This document shows positions 46,789-58,814 of a DNA stretch of 64,000 nt, piece by piece. The notes beneath the pieces were generated by a model, which saw only the letters and a program-made list of their open reading frames with translations, did not search any database and was not told the DNA's origin. The position numbers and the translations under genes are program-made. This stretch comes from Leptodactylus fallax (Eukaryota > Chordata > Amphibia > Anura > Leptodactylidae): contig CAMRHE010000649.1 in the NCBI GenBank assembly GCA_947044405.1, positions 496,001-560,000 of the forward strand, given 5' to 3'. Numbering within the stretch: position 1 is the first letter of the stretch; the number at the start of each line of letters is the position of its first letter.

Positions 46789-48486
46789 CAGTGCCTTGCG
46801 AAAGTATTCGGCCCCCTTGAACTTTTCAACCTTTTGCCACATTTCAGGCTTCAAACATCAGTCAGCGCAGCAAACTCACTCCAGAAGTTCAGTGAGGATC
46901 TCTGAATGATCCAATGTTGTCCTAAATGACTGATGATGATAAATATAATCCACCTGTGTGTAATCAAGTCTCCGTATAAATGCACCTGCTCTGTGATAGT
47001 CTCAGGGTTCTGTTTAAAGCGCAGAGAGCATCATGAAGACCAAGGAACACACCAGGCAGGTCCGTGATACTGTTGTGGAGAAGTTTAAAGCCGGATTTGG
47101 ATACAAAAAGATTTCCCAAACTTTAAATATCCCAAGGAACACTGTGCAAGCGATCATATTGAAATAGAAGGAGTATCAGACCACTGCAAATCTACCAAGA
47201 CCCGGCCGTCCCTCTAAACTTTCATCTCAAACAAGGAGAAGACTGATCAGAGATGCAGCCAAGAGGCCCATGATCACTCTGGATGAACTGCAGAGATCTA
47301 CAGCTGAGGTGGGAGAGTCTGTCCATAGGACAACAATCAGTCGTACACTGCACAAATCTGGCCTTTATAGAAGAGTGGCAAGAAGAAAGCCATTTCTCAA
47401 AGATATCCAGAAAAAGTCTCCTTTAAAGTTTGCCACAAGCCATCTGGGAGACACACCAAACATGTGGAAGAAGGTGCTCTGGTCAGATGAAACCAAAATC
47501 GAACTTTTTGGCCACAATGCAAAACGATATGTTTGGCGTAAAAGCAACACAGCTCATCACCCTGAACACACCATCCCCACTGTCAAACATGGTGGTGGCA
47601 GCATCATGGTTTGGGCCTGCTTTTCTTCAGCAGGGACAGGGAAGATGGTTAAAATTGATGGGAAGATGGATGGAGCCAAATACAGGACCATTCTGGAAGA
47701 AAACCTGTTGGAGTCTGCAAAAGACCTGAGACTGGGACGGAGATTTATCTTCCAATAAGACAATGATCCCAAACATAAAGCAAAATCTACAATGGAATGG
47801 TTCACAAATAAACGTATCCAGGTGTTAGAATGGCCAAGTCATAGTCCAGACCTGAATCCAATCGAGAATCTGTGGAAAGAGCTGAAAACTGCTGTTCACA
47901 AACGCTCTCCATCCAACCTCACTGAGCTCCAGCTGTTTTCCAAGGAAGAATGGGCAAGAATTTCAGTCTCTCGATGTGCAAAACTGATAGAGACATAACC
48001 CAAGCGACTTGCAGCTGTAATCGCAGAAAAAGGTGGCGCTACAAAGTACACAACAGTATCACGGAGCTGCCTGGTGTGTTCCTTGGTCTTCATGATGCTC
48101 TCTGCGCTTTAAACAGAACCCTGAGACTATCACAGAGCAGGTGCATTTATACGGAGACTTGATTACACACAGGTGGATTATATTTATCATCATCAGTCAT
48201 TTAGGACAACATTGGATCATTCAGAGATCCTCACTGAACTTCTGGAGTGAGTTTGCTGCACTGAAAGTAAAGGGGCCGAATAATATTGCACGCCCCACTT
48301 TTCAGTTTTTTATTTTTTACAAAAGTTTAAAATAACCAATAAATTTCGTTCCACTTCACGATTGTGTCCCACTTGTTGTTGATTCTTCACCAAAAAAATT
48401 AAAATTTTATATCCTTATGTTTGAAGTCTGAAATGTGGCAAAAGGTTGAAAAGTTCAAGGGGGCTGAATACTTATGCAAGGCACTG
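46789..48486 (+). mobile_element. Tc1-like transposon, chimeric foldback copy (1698 bp)
   Basis: Terminal repeats CAGTGCCTTGCGAAAGTATT and CAGTGCCTTGCATAAGTATT are flanked by TA. It is the same family as 30208-31824. Two rearrangements are visible. The 5' side lacks the roughly 200 bp between the outer repeat and the CAGCAAACTCACTCC segment. The 3' side is not the native end: from about 48049 it is an inverted copy of the element's own 5' region, including the start codon (CTTGGTCTTCAT at about 48080-48092). Segments 46857-47079 and 48049-48260 therefore form a long inverted repeat. Confidence 0.88.
47034..48050 (+). pseudogene. Tc1 transposase with three in-frame stops
   Basis: The start MKTKEHTRQVRDTVVEKF is as in the 30 kb copy. 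The reading frame is otherwise collinear to GGATK near 48045. It is interrupted by TAG at about 47165 (after IILK), TAA at about 47756 (in place of a Gln before [10 protein letters not shown]) and TAA at about 47996 (in place of Cys in the ETCPK segment). The catalytic boxes [17 protein letters not shown] and [11 protein letters not shown] are all still visible with DD34E spacing. It is inactive as it stands. Confidence 0.92.
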
Positions 48487-49399
48487 TATATACCACTGAA
48501 TTGTGGTTTTGGCACATTTTTTTTGTCTAGGTGTAAAACAAAAAAAAAAAAGTTGGAAAACCCCTTTAAGACCAGAGTTTGAAAGGTCATGCTCAGTAAA
48601 TTCCCCCCATAGTTACATGTTGACCCTAAACATTCTTTTTCCCCATAAAAAAATAATCTGATCTCTCTAAGTACTGCAGTCTACACATTCAATGTATTAT
48701 TTTTGTTACAGCTGCTTTCACAGTGTTTTGTTTGTGCCTTATGTATTGCATATTCGCTGAGAAATCAGCAACATACGAGCTAAATCTATCCAATAAGGGG
48801 TCCATTAGTCACACAGAGCCCATAAGAGTGTTGTTTTGGCCACACACACAAAAGGATATAACAGAGTAGTAACCTATTCTATTCCATTACATACAATGGT
48901 ACACAAGACATATTTAATTCAGTGTGAATATAGCCTTACTAGCCTCTGAACTTCTAGCCCCGCTAGGTCTGTCTTGTACACCAGTGCTCCATCACATTAC
49001 AATATTACTTTTGTCCACAATGACTATTGTTAAGTGAAATCATTAAAAGTACAGGACATAACTCTGGAAAAAATAGTAATTGGTTCCAAAGCTCCAAAAT
49101 GTCAACCAAAAATAAAAAATTATGGTTTAGAAAATCGCATAACATACAGATATAATAAGTCCTTAACGGACGTCTGGAAAGTGCAAGTCAAATTCTATGC
49201 AGAGAGCAGAAGATTTAGAGTCTTGTACAGCACACAATGTACCAGAAAAATAACACGGAGCTGACTGGTGTCCAAAGGAACAGATCATACTGGCACAGGT
49301 AAGCTGCACTACAGAACATGTAGTACCACAATGTACTGTAGAGAGGCGCTACTAGACAGCCAAACAGACATTACTATGCATAGGGAAAAATTGGTCCAC
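48487..49399. other. No recognised gene
   Basis: AT-rich sequence with a poly-A run at 48540. The ends of small repeats are seen (AAAACCCCTTTAAGACC near 48557). No coding signal. Confidence 0.4.
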
Positions 49400-49765
49400 T
49401 GATTCTGGCACAGCTGGATTTTTTTCTCTAGCCCCCACTGTTCCTGAGCAGTCAATGCTGATCATTTTGGTGTCTGATATGCTATTTAGGCTCTGTACTG
49501 TCAGTAGGGCGGTGTCAGGCAGAAGACAAGGGGCGTGATTCTGAGCTCTGACACTGGCTGCCTCTGATTGGAGCTCTGAATCACACCCCCTGCCTGACAC
49601 CGCCCTTCTGACATTACAGAGCATACATAGCACATCAGGCACTATGCTCAGGAACGGTGGGGGCTAGAGAGAAAATCCCAACTGTGCTGGAATCAGTGGA
49701 GCAGAGACTATTAACACATGCTAAGAACATGAATTGATGGTGGTGGTGAAAGGTCCTCTTTAACC
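49400..49765. repeat. Foldback repeat family F2, left-truncated
   Basis: It matches 18025-18442 in GATTCTGGCACAGCTGGA, GGGCGTGATTCTGAGCTCTG, TGATTGGAGCTCTGAATCAC and GGTGGTGAAAGGTCCTCTTT. The left ACCTTTCACCACC end is missing. Confidence 0.65.
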
Positions 49766-49774
49766 CCTCAGTAC

Positions 49775-50290
49775 ACAATTTTCTGATTTTCTTTTTCCCT
49801 CCCCACTTTACAAAAGCCATAACTTTATTTTTCTGTTATTTTTTTGTGGGACAAATTGTAGTTCACAATGGTGCCATTTAATATTCCACAGAATGTACTG
49901 GGAAAATTCAGATTGGAGTGGAATTGTAAAAAAAAAAAAAAAAAAAAAAAGATGCCATTGCACAATATTCTTTTTATATAGACTTTGTCTTTACATCATT
50001 CACCATGCAGTAAAAATGTCACATTACCACCTTACGGCAATACCACATTAATAGAGGTTGTGTTATATTTTAACACCTTTACAAAAATGTAAAACTTTGA
50101 AAAATTTAAAAATTTCTTTCCATTGCCATATTGTGACACCCGTAACCTTTTTTCATATTTCCATGTATGTTGGGATGGGATGAATATTTTTTATAATTCA
50201 TGAATTTCCTGATACAGGAAAGCCTAGTTTTGTTTTCTGCGTAACTCAGGGAAAGGGGACATTTTTTTTTTTTTTTTTTTTTATTTTAAA
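49775..50290. repeat. Anuran interspersed repeat with poly-A and poly-T tracts
   Basis: AGCCATAACTTTATTTTTC and GGGACAAATTGTAGTTCACA with ATGGTGCCATTTAATATTCC resemble a repeat I recall as frequent in frog genomes. It holds A-runs at 49929-49950 and a T-run near 50264-50282. Confidence 0.4.
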
Positions 50291-50549
50291 CCCCCTAGGG
50301 CCATGGTTGCAATGTGTCCCTGTGGGCATTCATGCCATCGACCCACAACTGGGCTTGGAAGGGTACTATGATAGCAGTCAGGGAACTGAAAAAAAAAAAA
50401 AAAAAAAATACACCGGAGGAGCTTCCCCGTGAAGTAAACAATGATAGGGCAATCCTCACACAGCACAATTACCTGATTCCAATATACAATAGCATGAATG
50501 AGAAAAAGGGTTCTTAATTTCTCATGGAACAAAAATTCATAATACAAGC

Positions 50550-51231
50550 AAGCAAAGATCCACAATTATATGACAAATAAAACCTAACATTTAATAATCA
50601 TCTAAAATATAATTAAGCCAAATGATTGGATGATATAAAAATCGGAAAATAATTGGAACGCTCTTACCTGTTCCAGATGAAGGGTGTCATACCCCACCTT
50701 TAGGGCCACAATTTATCCAAACGTAAAGGGAACCAAGGATGGGTACAGGAGAGTGACCCTGTGCAGCCCTGTCACCCTTAACTCCCGAGCTTATAAGGGC
50801 GGTCCCAATGCTGAACCTAAAATTGCCCTGTTAATATCTCCTTTACGCATTTCACATCCAAAACGACCAAGCATAGCAAAGCCCTGCCCCGAGTCCGGGG
50901 GAGCTCCGTGTTTTGAATGCGAAACGCGTCGGGAAGAAAGGAGATTTGAACAGAGCAATTTAAGGGTCAGCATTGGGACTGCCCTTGTAAGGGCGGGAGT
51001 TAAGGGTGACAGGGCTGCACGGGGTCAATCTCCTGCACCCATCCTTGGTTCCCTGTGCATTTGGATAAATTGTGGCCCTAAAGGTGGGGTATGACACCCT
51101 TCATCTTGAACGGGTAAGAGTGTTCCAATTATTTTCCGATTTTTATATCATCCAATCATTTGGCTTAATTATATTTTAGATGATTATTAAATGTTAGGTT
51201 TTATTTGTCATATAATTGTGGATCTTTGCTT
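50550..51231. repeat. Near-continuous 682-bp palindrome (foldback element)
   Basis: The left arm, from AAGCAAAGATCCACAATTAT at 50550, pairs with the right arm that ends ATAATTGTGGATCTTTGCTT at 51231. Pairing continues through GGTGTCATACCCCACCTTTA / TAAAGGTGGGGTATGACACC and GGGCGGTCCCAATGCTGA / TCAGCATTGGGACTGCCC to a short unpaired centre near 50870-50925, with a GGGGAGCTCC block. Arms are about 320 bp with scattered mismatches. The right arm near the centre has GCGAAACGCGTCGGG. No coding frame of its own. Confidence 0.88.
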
Positions 51232-51732
51232 ACCTGGTTCACTCCGAAATCACGCGTAATAATATACCATGTGATGTATTCTTCCCAGGTTTAGGAACAG
51301 CTATAAAATTCACTTGTCTCCTAGGGATAGAAAACCATTAAATCAAAAGCCAGCCACCAACTCCAGTGAAGGGGCTCAAAATAATAACAGATTCCTTCGA
51401 CTACATAGGAAGAAAACACAGACCGGAATCATGTACGTTTAAAATAACCCCAAACATATTGTAAGTGGCAGCATATTTCTACTAGCGACGCTATCGCCAA
51501 TTACTCTCCTTCAGTCCTGCCCTCATTTCTGGTCTTTTTTACACTAAGGCAATCTGGGTCTGATGAAGGTCCAGAAATAGGACCGAAAAAACATTTTACT
51601 CTTTTGTGGATTGCATAACTTATAACAATATATACTGAATAAAACAAAGAATTTTGCATGAAAATTTGGAGTGCCGGAGAAATATTTTTTAATTTTTTTT
51701 TTTTTCCTCACTCCCTCCCCCTGGGCTTCCCC

Positions 51733-51960
51733 TTATTATACTTCGGGATCTGAGGAGACCCCAGAGTATCATAATAGCACCAAAATAAACCAGATGGCAG
51801 TTCTCATGAAGCGAGTCAAGGTAGGCTCTTGGAAGCATATTGTTCTGTGTGTGGGCCACTGTGGAGTATATTGTACTGATTGGGGGCCACTGTGAAGTAT
51901 AGTGTATTGTGTGGCAACCAATTTAGAACAGATTGTACTCTGTGCAGGGCATTGTGGATT
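51733..51960. repeat. Hairpin-plus-minisatellite module
   Basis: The hairpin ATTATACTTCGGGATCT-GAGG-AGACCCCAGAGTATCATAAT (51735-51775) follows CCCCCTGGGC. Downstream, at 51850-51960, are two to three GGGCCACTGTGGAGTATA units. Same arrangement as at 19450. Confidence 0.6.
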
Positions 51961-51984
51961 TTTTCATTGAAAGCTCTGTAGCGC

Positions 51985-52145
51985 CCTAATCACAAGACCG
52001 TATTTTGTGGGTCCGTAACGGTCCACTTTTGTGGATCCACAATTGCAGACCGTTACGGACACATTCATTTCAATGGGGCCGTGCACAAAGTAGGACATGT
52101 CATCATACGGACCGCTTTCGCTACATTCGTGTGAATTGGGCCTTA
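51985..52145. repeat. Harbinger-like MITE, diverged
   Basis: Inverted GGTCCGTAACGGTCC and GACCGTTACGGACAC blocks precede CATTCGTGTGAATTGGGCCT, a family right end followed by TTA. The left end is not clear. Confidence 0.45.
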
Positions 52146-53249
52146 TTGTGTTTTTCTTTTAAGACAAAAGATATTAATGTAGGAGTTTTTTCTAAAATAA
52201 AACCTCAGTATTAAGGTTAAACTTCCGTGTTGGCACTTCGCGAAAAATTAGTGGATTTTGGGCTGCAGTTTGGGCACTCACTCTCTAAAAGGTTAACCAT
52301 GACTGCCCTAGGGTATCTGATTGCCCATACTATATACATTCTGTAGTATGTTGTGAAATGTCTCTCTATTACATGCTGCCTATGGCAGCAATGCAATAGA
52401 ACCTCAGCAATGGAAGGACTGAATGACATAACAGATTACTGCCCTCTGATGACGTTATTTTAGCTGGTCATACGCAGTGGATAGAAGTAGGTTGATGGAT
52501 GAAGAATCCTTAAATGAAAGGTAAACTGGTGATTCTGCAGATGAACCCCTGGGTGCTACTCTAACAGTGTTAGCGGCCGTGGGCAACACTTGCAGTTTGG
52601 CAGGCTGCACCAAGTCTCCAAACAATGGCAATTAGTGGCAGTCCAGCAATTCGTTGCAAATCACAAGCAGCTGTGCCTGGTGTCTCTTCTCACTTCGTTA
52701 TTCATCAAGCTGAGGGGAGGCAGCTTTGACTGTTTGATGAACAGGACACTGATGTATCACAATATAGACTTTGCCTTTATTTATTATGATTACTAGAAAT
52801 CTAATATAAATGCAGATTAAATTTTGCACAGTAAGTGTCTATTACATTACACAGGTTTGTATAGAACACTTACCATGGTTTTAGGGAACAGACTGTTAGC
52901 TGTGTTTACATAGAAAGGTAACCCTCACTGTCCGAGCATTTACCAGCAAATTGCAATTAGCTGAACTGGTTGTCCTGCAGGCAGAGCTATAGATAACAGT
53001 GAGAACTATTTACATTGGCCCTCATTTGGCAAGTGAATGCACAACTACTGACTAGGTGAGGATACTGCAGACTTTTTTGAATTATATTACAAAACATGGT
53101 GTCTCAAAAAACAAAAAAAAACAAAACACAATGCTATTGATCCCATCTTCGATATTACAATAACTTTTACAACAGAAGAGCCAACACAGAACCTTGTGTA
53201 TACAGCTTAGACCTGTGGAGCAGAGCGTATCACTCCGCTTTGAAACCTA
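52146..53249. other. No recognised gene
   Basis: Mixed sequence without identifiable coding regions. Short motifs only. Confidence 0.4.
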
Positions 53250-53550
53250 CACTTTAGTTTAAAAGTGTTGCCCTGCTATGGACACTTCTGTATACACAGG
53301 ACTGGAGACAAATATCCAATTGCCAGGTCCCTCCAGTGATCAGTACAGGGAACCAAAAGCCCAACTTGTGAATGGAGCACCAGTGTGTTTGTATACAACT
53401 GCTGCCGCTAATTGCGGTCCCGGCAGCCCCATAGAAGTGAAGAGAGTGCTGGTTGTCATGCAAGCGTACTGGTGCACCATTCACAAGAAGGACACTTAAC
53501 CCTATAATGTGGATAGCAGTTAAGTGTCCCTATTGGGACAACCCCTTTAA
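53250..53550. repeat. Repeat family F1
   Basis: GTGAATGGAGCACCAGTGTG, CCGGCAGCCCCATAGAAGTG and GGGACAACCCCTTTAAAGAC are F1 motifs, with the two GCACCAGT/ACTGGTGC segments inverted. Confidence 0.5.
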
Positions 53551-53585
53551 AGACAAACATCCACCCCCCCTTGGAAAATTCCATG

Positions 53586-54285
53586 CAAACTAGTTATAAT
53601 GGAGAAGGGGAGGTGGGCAGACTGTTCCTTGTTGTACAAACCCACAGCCTCAACATAAAATGCAAAATGTGCTGCAGCCATAATGTGATTATTAGCAGCA
53701 GAAAAATTGATCGAATACCATGTATGATAGCTTAGGGGTCATTCACACTACCGTTGGTGACCATCAGTGTTCATTACTATTGGCAGTTACAAGATTTTAA
53801 CACTTAACACTAACTGAACCGTCACAAATCCTTTAAAAATGCCATTGATTTCAATGGAATTTTATCTGGTGTCCGTTTATAACAAATCCATCACATATCC
53901 ATTATTTTCCATTGACACAAAAATCCAGGATGCAGGATTTGTGTCCGTGAAAAAAAAAATAAAATCATGGTTTCATGACGGACTTCTGGTGTCCATTATT
54001 TTATTTTATTTTAACATTAAAGTCTATGGGTAACGGACGTGCATACGTTATACTGTCCGTTTTTTTTCTGCGCATGCTCAGAAAAAAACTGCAGCCAAAA
54101 AAAAAAAAAAAAAAAAAAAAAATCACATTAACATCAGTTAGTGTCCGTTATGTCTTTGTCAGTATGGGGGTCCTTTTTAAATGGACATCCAACGGTAGTG
54201 TGAACCCACCCTTATACAGTCAGAACAGACTGACAAGCAAGACCCTGCACGTTTCAACTTTTCATGAAAAGTCAGGTACCCTTTA
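53586..54285 (+). repeat. Repeat family F3, split by a Harbinger MITE
   Basis: The left piece contains AATGTGCTGCAGCCATAATG and ATGTATGATAGCTTA. The right piece resumes TTATACAGTCAGAACAGACT and ends AAAGTCAGGTACCCTTT. Together they match the uninterrupted copies at 20556 and 61395. Confidence 0.7.
53735..54211. mobile_element. PIF/Harbinger-like MITE, 477 bp, with TTA duplication
   Basis: Ends GGGGTCATTCACACTACCGT and GGGTGGGTTCACACTACCGT are flanked by TTA (53732-53734, 54212-54214). It shares TTACAAGATTTTAACA and CTGCGCATGCTCAGAAA with the longer copy at 22215. A poly-A run of about 26 lies near 54098. Confidence 0.85.
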
Positions 54286-54344
54286 TATGAACAGGTTATA
54301 CAAGTACTCACAAAAATCACTCAGATGTCAAGGCTTTTTGTCTC

Positions 54345-54350
54345 TTTATT
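54345..54350 (-). terminator. Candidate KIAA0232 polyadenylation signal AATAAA
   Basis: The minus strand reads ACACCCAATAAAGAGAC. It is followed about 25-40 bases on by a GT-rich GTGATTTTTGTGAGT stretch, which fits a downstream element. No transcript evidence is available. Confidence 0.4.
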
Positions 54351-56679
54351 GGGTGTTAAGTAAGTTCACAAGAAAACAAAAAGTTACTCTTTGTGTACAT
54401 GAAAATCAGAATACAACCACTTGAGGGGGGGGGGGGGGAAAAAAAAAAAAAAACCCAGAAGAAAAATGTAAAAACAGAATTTCAGCCCATAAATGGAAAA
54501 CTGATATTTTCAGTGCGATGGATATGCAACGCGCTTCATACCACAGTGCGTTCAGCGTTTTGCCAGCCTTGAACGAAGAAAAATTATTACAGAAAAATGT
54601 CTGAAAGGAAAGAATATTGGGAAGGAGGGATGGAAAGTACACAACTCCAGGTCAGAAACTCTATTGCATGACTGGCTATGAAGGTAATGTTAGTAAACAA
54701 AAACTATGGATTATTGCCTTGGTCTTAAGTGTCACCTCAGTCACTGAAGGAGCTGAAACGGCACCATGCTAAGAACATAAGACTGTTTAGTAGCTATGGA
54801 GGGGTGCGTTGTAACGTAGGACAAGGTGTGTGATGAGCATCAAATGTTCAATGTACAATTGATGTCTTATGTAGCTGAGCCCTAGGTTGCTGCAGGTGCT
54901 CAATAGCTTCGATGTGCACCCAACAAGGGTACCAGACTTTCGTGTCACTATTTTCAGTGCAGGTTTTATATAAACCCTTTCAGGAAGCTCCAGGAATTTT
55001 ACATCTGAAAAGAAAAAAACCCACAAAAAAAAAAAAAAAAAATAAGTTACGCGCTATATGTTAAAACAATGGTGCCAAAAACACCATGTAAAAGGAGAAA
55101 AGATACTAAAAACCCAAGTTATACCTGCGAGTTGTGCTATACGCATCGAGCTCAGGTGGCCGGGAGTCAAGAGGTGACACCACCCATACTGTGTTTAACA
55201 CCGCAATAATGGTAACTTTGTATTGAATTTTTACCAAAAAAAAAAAGAAAGTCAGGACAGGGTCACACTTAGGAAGGAATGCTTATGCAGAAAATTATGA
55301 CAAACTTATTTTGTTGGGTTCCCACTTTTGCAAGCCAAAAACCTGGACCTGAAAGAAAATTTTTGTCCTTCCTACTTTAAAGATGAGCAAATTGGAGGGG
55401 GGGGGGGGGGGGGGGGGAAGAAAAAAAAAAAAAAAAAAAATTAGTAAAAACCAAAATGGGTGTATCCAGGTCACTTTTTTTTTTTTGTCACAAACTCAAA
55501 TACCCTTCTGATCAGTCTGTATTGCCTTTATGGTTACGCCATTGTCCCCAAGCAACATTAAACATTTTTGCATTTCCTGGTGTTCTGAGCATGCTTTTTT
55601 TTTTTTTTGTATTTTATAGGTCGTCTTTTGGTAAATTGTTCATTGTTTTTGTCAAATATTGCTCTTGCTGTGCTTGAACAATCTGCATAAAAGTGTTAGA
55701 AGCACAAAGAGTTCGATATATCTGAACAGTTACGCTGACAATGTGCAGAGAGTTTCACAAAAATTATACATGGATCAATCAATAATTCAGACACGCATAT
55801 GTTGAAAAAAAAAAAAAACACGTATGTTATTCACCATTACACACATACTTGCCCATGACATCCTTTCAAAAGCACAACATTTTTTACACTACTAGACTAA
55901 ATAACAAGAACTACAAAAAAAAAAAAAAAAATTGAATGGCATCAGTCGCAGGATTTCAGGCAAGGTCGTTGTGCATAGGAGAAGCTGGCAAATGGAAAGC
56001 ATTCCCACAAAAGAGTCAGTGTATGATCTAATGTGACCCCAATGGTCTTGGACTGTGGCCGTTTCCAGGACCATGATGCAAAACAGCAAATATAAAAAGT
56101 TCCAAACCTCAGGGGGAACTTTTGTCGTGACATCTGCTCCCCTAGTAACTACTTTTTAAGATCAGATGGAAACTTTCTCTGAACAATAGGAAGTCCAGGT
56201 CATCGACATACATCACCCCAGCCATTTGCAAAAACTTTCAAGTAGTCCCAACATCACGCAATGTCTAATGGCCTCAAGTGGCCCGATACGTGGAAGCTAT
56301 AGTATGAGTCTTGCTGTAAAATTTAAGGATTCTAAATAAAAGTGGACGATTTTAGACCCACTCTATAAAAGGTCAACTATAGGAATTTGCCTGATGTTTT
56401 ATGCCTAATAAACCAATAGCGGCGCAGATTAGGGGACACGTGGAACATACCTTTGTGTTCACTGATTGTGTTAGAATTGCTGTAAGTTTGGAGAAAATAA
56501 TATTAGATATATGCAGATGAGAAAGCAAAGGGCCCGGTAGTCCGTCCCAAACTTGGCCAGTGCTCCAATTCCTCAGTAAGCCTTGCTCAAACACTCCGTG
56601 GTGATGACTGAGGGGTACTGCATTATGCTACATAACATCCATCCTTGCACCATAGCTTGGTACAAGTCTAGTGCTCACT

Positions 56680-57010
56680 TATGGGTTTTCCGGCCCCCAA
56701 ATGGACTTTTCATATGGATTGGTATCACTTCTACAGGATAGGTCATCAGTATGTGAAGTGTGGGGTTCAGACATCCAGACACTACACAGACCAGCTGATC
56801 CAGCAACCACCAGAAGCTGGTGCAATGGACAGGGAGCACATGCCGGCTGCTCCTTTTCAAAGTAATAGGAGCGGCTTGCAATTCCCCAGAACCACTACTA
56901 TGCAATGGACGGCGCTGCAGCTCCACTCCAATTACTTAAATAGGAGCAGTCTGCACACGGTCACAGCATGTCACATACAGCCAACAGATCATGCTGAAGA
57001 CCTATCTTAC
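56680..57010. repeat. Repeat family F1
   Basis: TTCCGGCCCCCAAATGGAC, GGATAGGTCATCAGTATGTG and CAGACCAGCTGATCCAGCAA are F1 motifs, within the putative 3'UTR of KIAA0232. Confidence 0.5.
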
Positions 57011-58814
57011 CCCCACAGACCACATACAAATGACAGATGCAAGATTCACCCAAAATTATTAATTGACCTCTACCGCAGTCAGGAGCTGGTGCAGATTTGA
57101 GATATAACTCACTTTATCTGGCGTGAGCCATAGTAAGCCTGCTAGCTTGAGGCATCCCCGGATCAGTCTGCCCTCGACTTCACCCACTTTCGTAAAAAGT
57201 GCAGAGTGAGGTGCAGAACCAACAAAGTGTTGCATCTTTGGTGGAAGAAGGGCTACGAACCAGAGGTCTCACATTTACACATCTATGTCAGAACTTGCGT
57301 AGATAGGTTAGTAAGTTCCCCCTAGTGTGTCACAAAGTGACAGAGCACAATGGTGGAGCAGTCAGTCAACACAAAACAGAAGGTGTTGGGCAGGGCTTAC
57401 TATGGCCATTTACCATACTTGTAGGGCACTCAACTCTAACCAGTGGTGACAAAGGTATATTTCCACAATTGTTACCTAACCAATGCGATTATAGGATTAG
57501 TAGGAATAAAACCTCTTACAGACCCCTTTGATTATATATATAATATTTATTTTTTTTATATGTACATTTAAAAAGAAAAAAAAAAAAAAATCACTAAAAA
57601 CACTCACGATTACAGGTCAAATCAGGGTTTCTAAAACAGATATCCACGACCATTGGCAGCCACAATATTGCAAAGTGTGCTGTCCTCACAGCTTTTTATA
57701 TTTCAGTTGCAGTCCATAATTTTTGATGTCTACATTACTTTTGCAATCTTAGAGAATCAAGTAAAATCCATAATCCATGTATAGAATCTGGGCCCCTCCC
57801 CAATGCACAAACTTTCCAGAATTCCTCGGGCTGATGCCATTAGCAAGAATGTGAAATCATTTTCTCCTCTGTTAGCGGGTGCAAAATATCATAGGATAGA
57901 AAACACAGTATTCTTTAAGTCTCTAAGCACAGAGTCTCTAATCTCATTGCATCTACTTGAGATAGCTTTTTTTTCTGTTTTTTAATTTTTTTTAAAATTT
58001 TTTATTATGCCTTTTTTTTTTAATTTTTTTTTTTTTTTTTAATATATATCAAATGAAGACTGGGCAAGTCATTCATGCTACTCTCCTGCATTCAGAAAGG
58101 CACTGATTGATTACAGTGTTACATATTAGATCTCCTAGATTTTTTAAGAGAATTATCGCCAAAGACTCCAGAAGTCTCTGAATGGCAGAAGTAGCTGTAG
58201 GTTTCTACGATGTTCAAATGGCTAATGTAACTACAGCCTGAAAGTAAAAACAGGGAAGAGAAAAAAAAAAAAAAAAAAAATCTCACTTAAGAGGTTCAGC
58301 AAAATTGATGCAGGATTTTTTACAAACACAAGCACATCCATTCTTCATCTGACAACACAATCTACCTATCTATACTAAGCAAAAGAATAACAGATCGCAA
58401 GAAGAGAAAATTAAAAAAAAAAAAAAATTATAAAGGTTGTTACCCTACCTAAACTGCAAGATGGAAGAGAATGGGAAGGAAGGGGGGGGGGGGGGGGGGA
58501 GAAAAAAAAAAAAAAGCACACAAACATCTAAAGTGGTAACTAAAGAGGTCCAGAGCTACAGGCTCTAGAGGCGGCAGACAGATGGGGGGGCTAGGCATCT
58601 CTCCATAACACTCGGATGTTATAGGACTACAGCTAAAAAAAACAAAACGCGTGATCACAGCTGAGTGCGAGGGGAAAGTTCCGCTCTGCGTATATCGGCC
58701 CGTTCGAGTCCTCCCTCAGAAGCCGTGTCCTAGCTTGAACTGCCGCTTGAATAGACCTTTCTGAAGCAACCGGATGTTATCCCACCATTGTACCCAATGG
58801 TCATTTTTGCTTTG

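Larger units (their letters stand above)
54330..58814 (-). other. KIAA0232: Putative KIAA0232 3'UTR
   Basis: This runs from the candidate stop codon to a possible polyadenylation site. The minus strand is strikingly rich in T-runs, and three times a T-run is followed by a C-run (58500-58483, 55440-55396, 54460-54424). An F1 repeat lies within it at 56680-57010. The extent is inferred only from the lack of other signals and the AATAAA at 54350. A shorter UTR ending near 57545 (minus-strand AATAAA in a TATTTATTTTTT segment) is also possible. Confidence 0.4.

Noticed and set aside
50684..51094. 137-codon plus-strand open frame
   Set aside because: It lies inside the 682-bp palindrome and is open because of base composition; no protein family match is visible.
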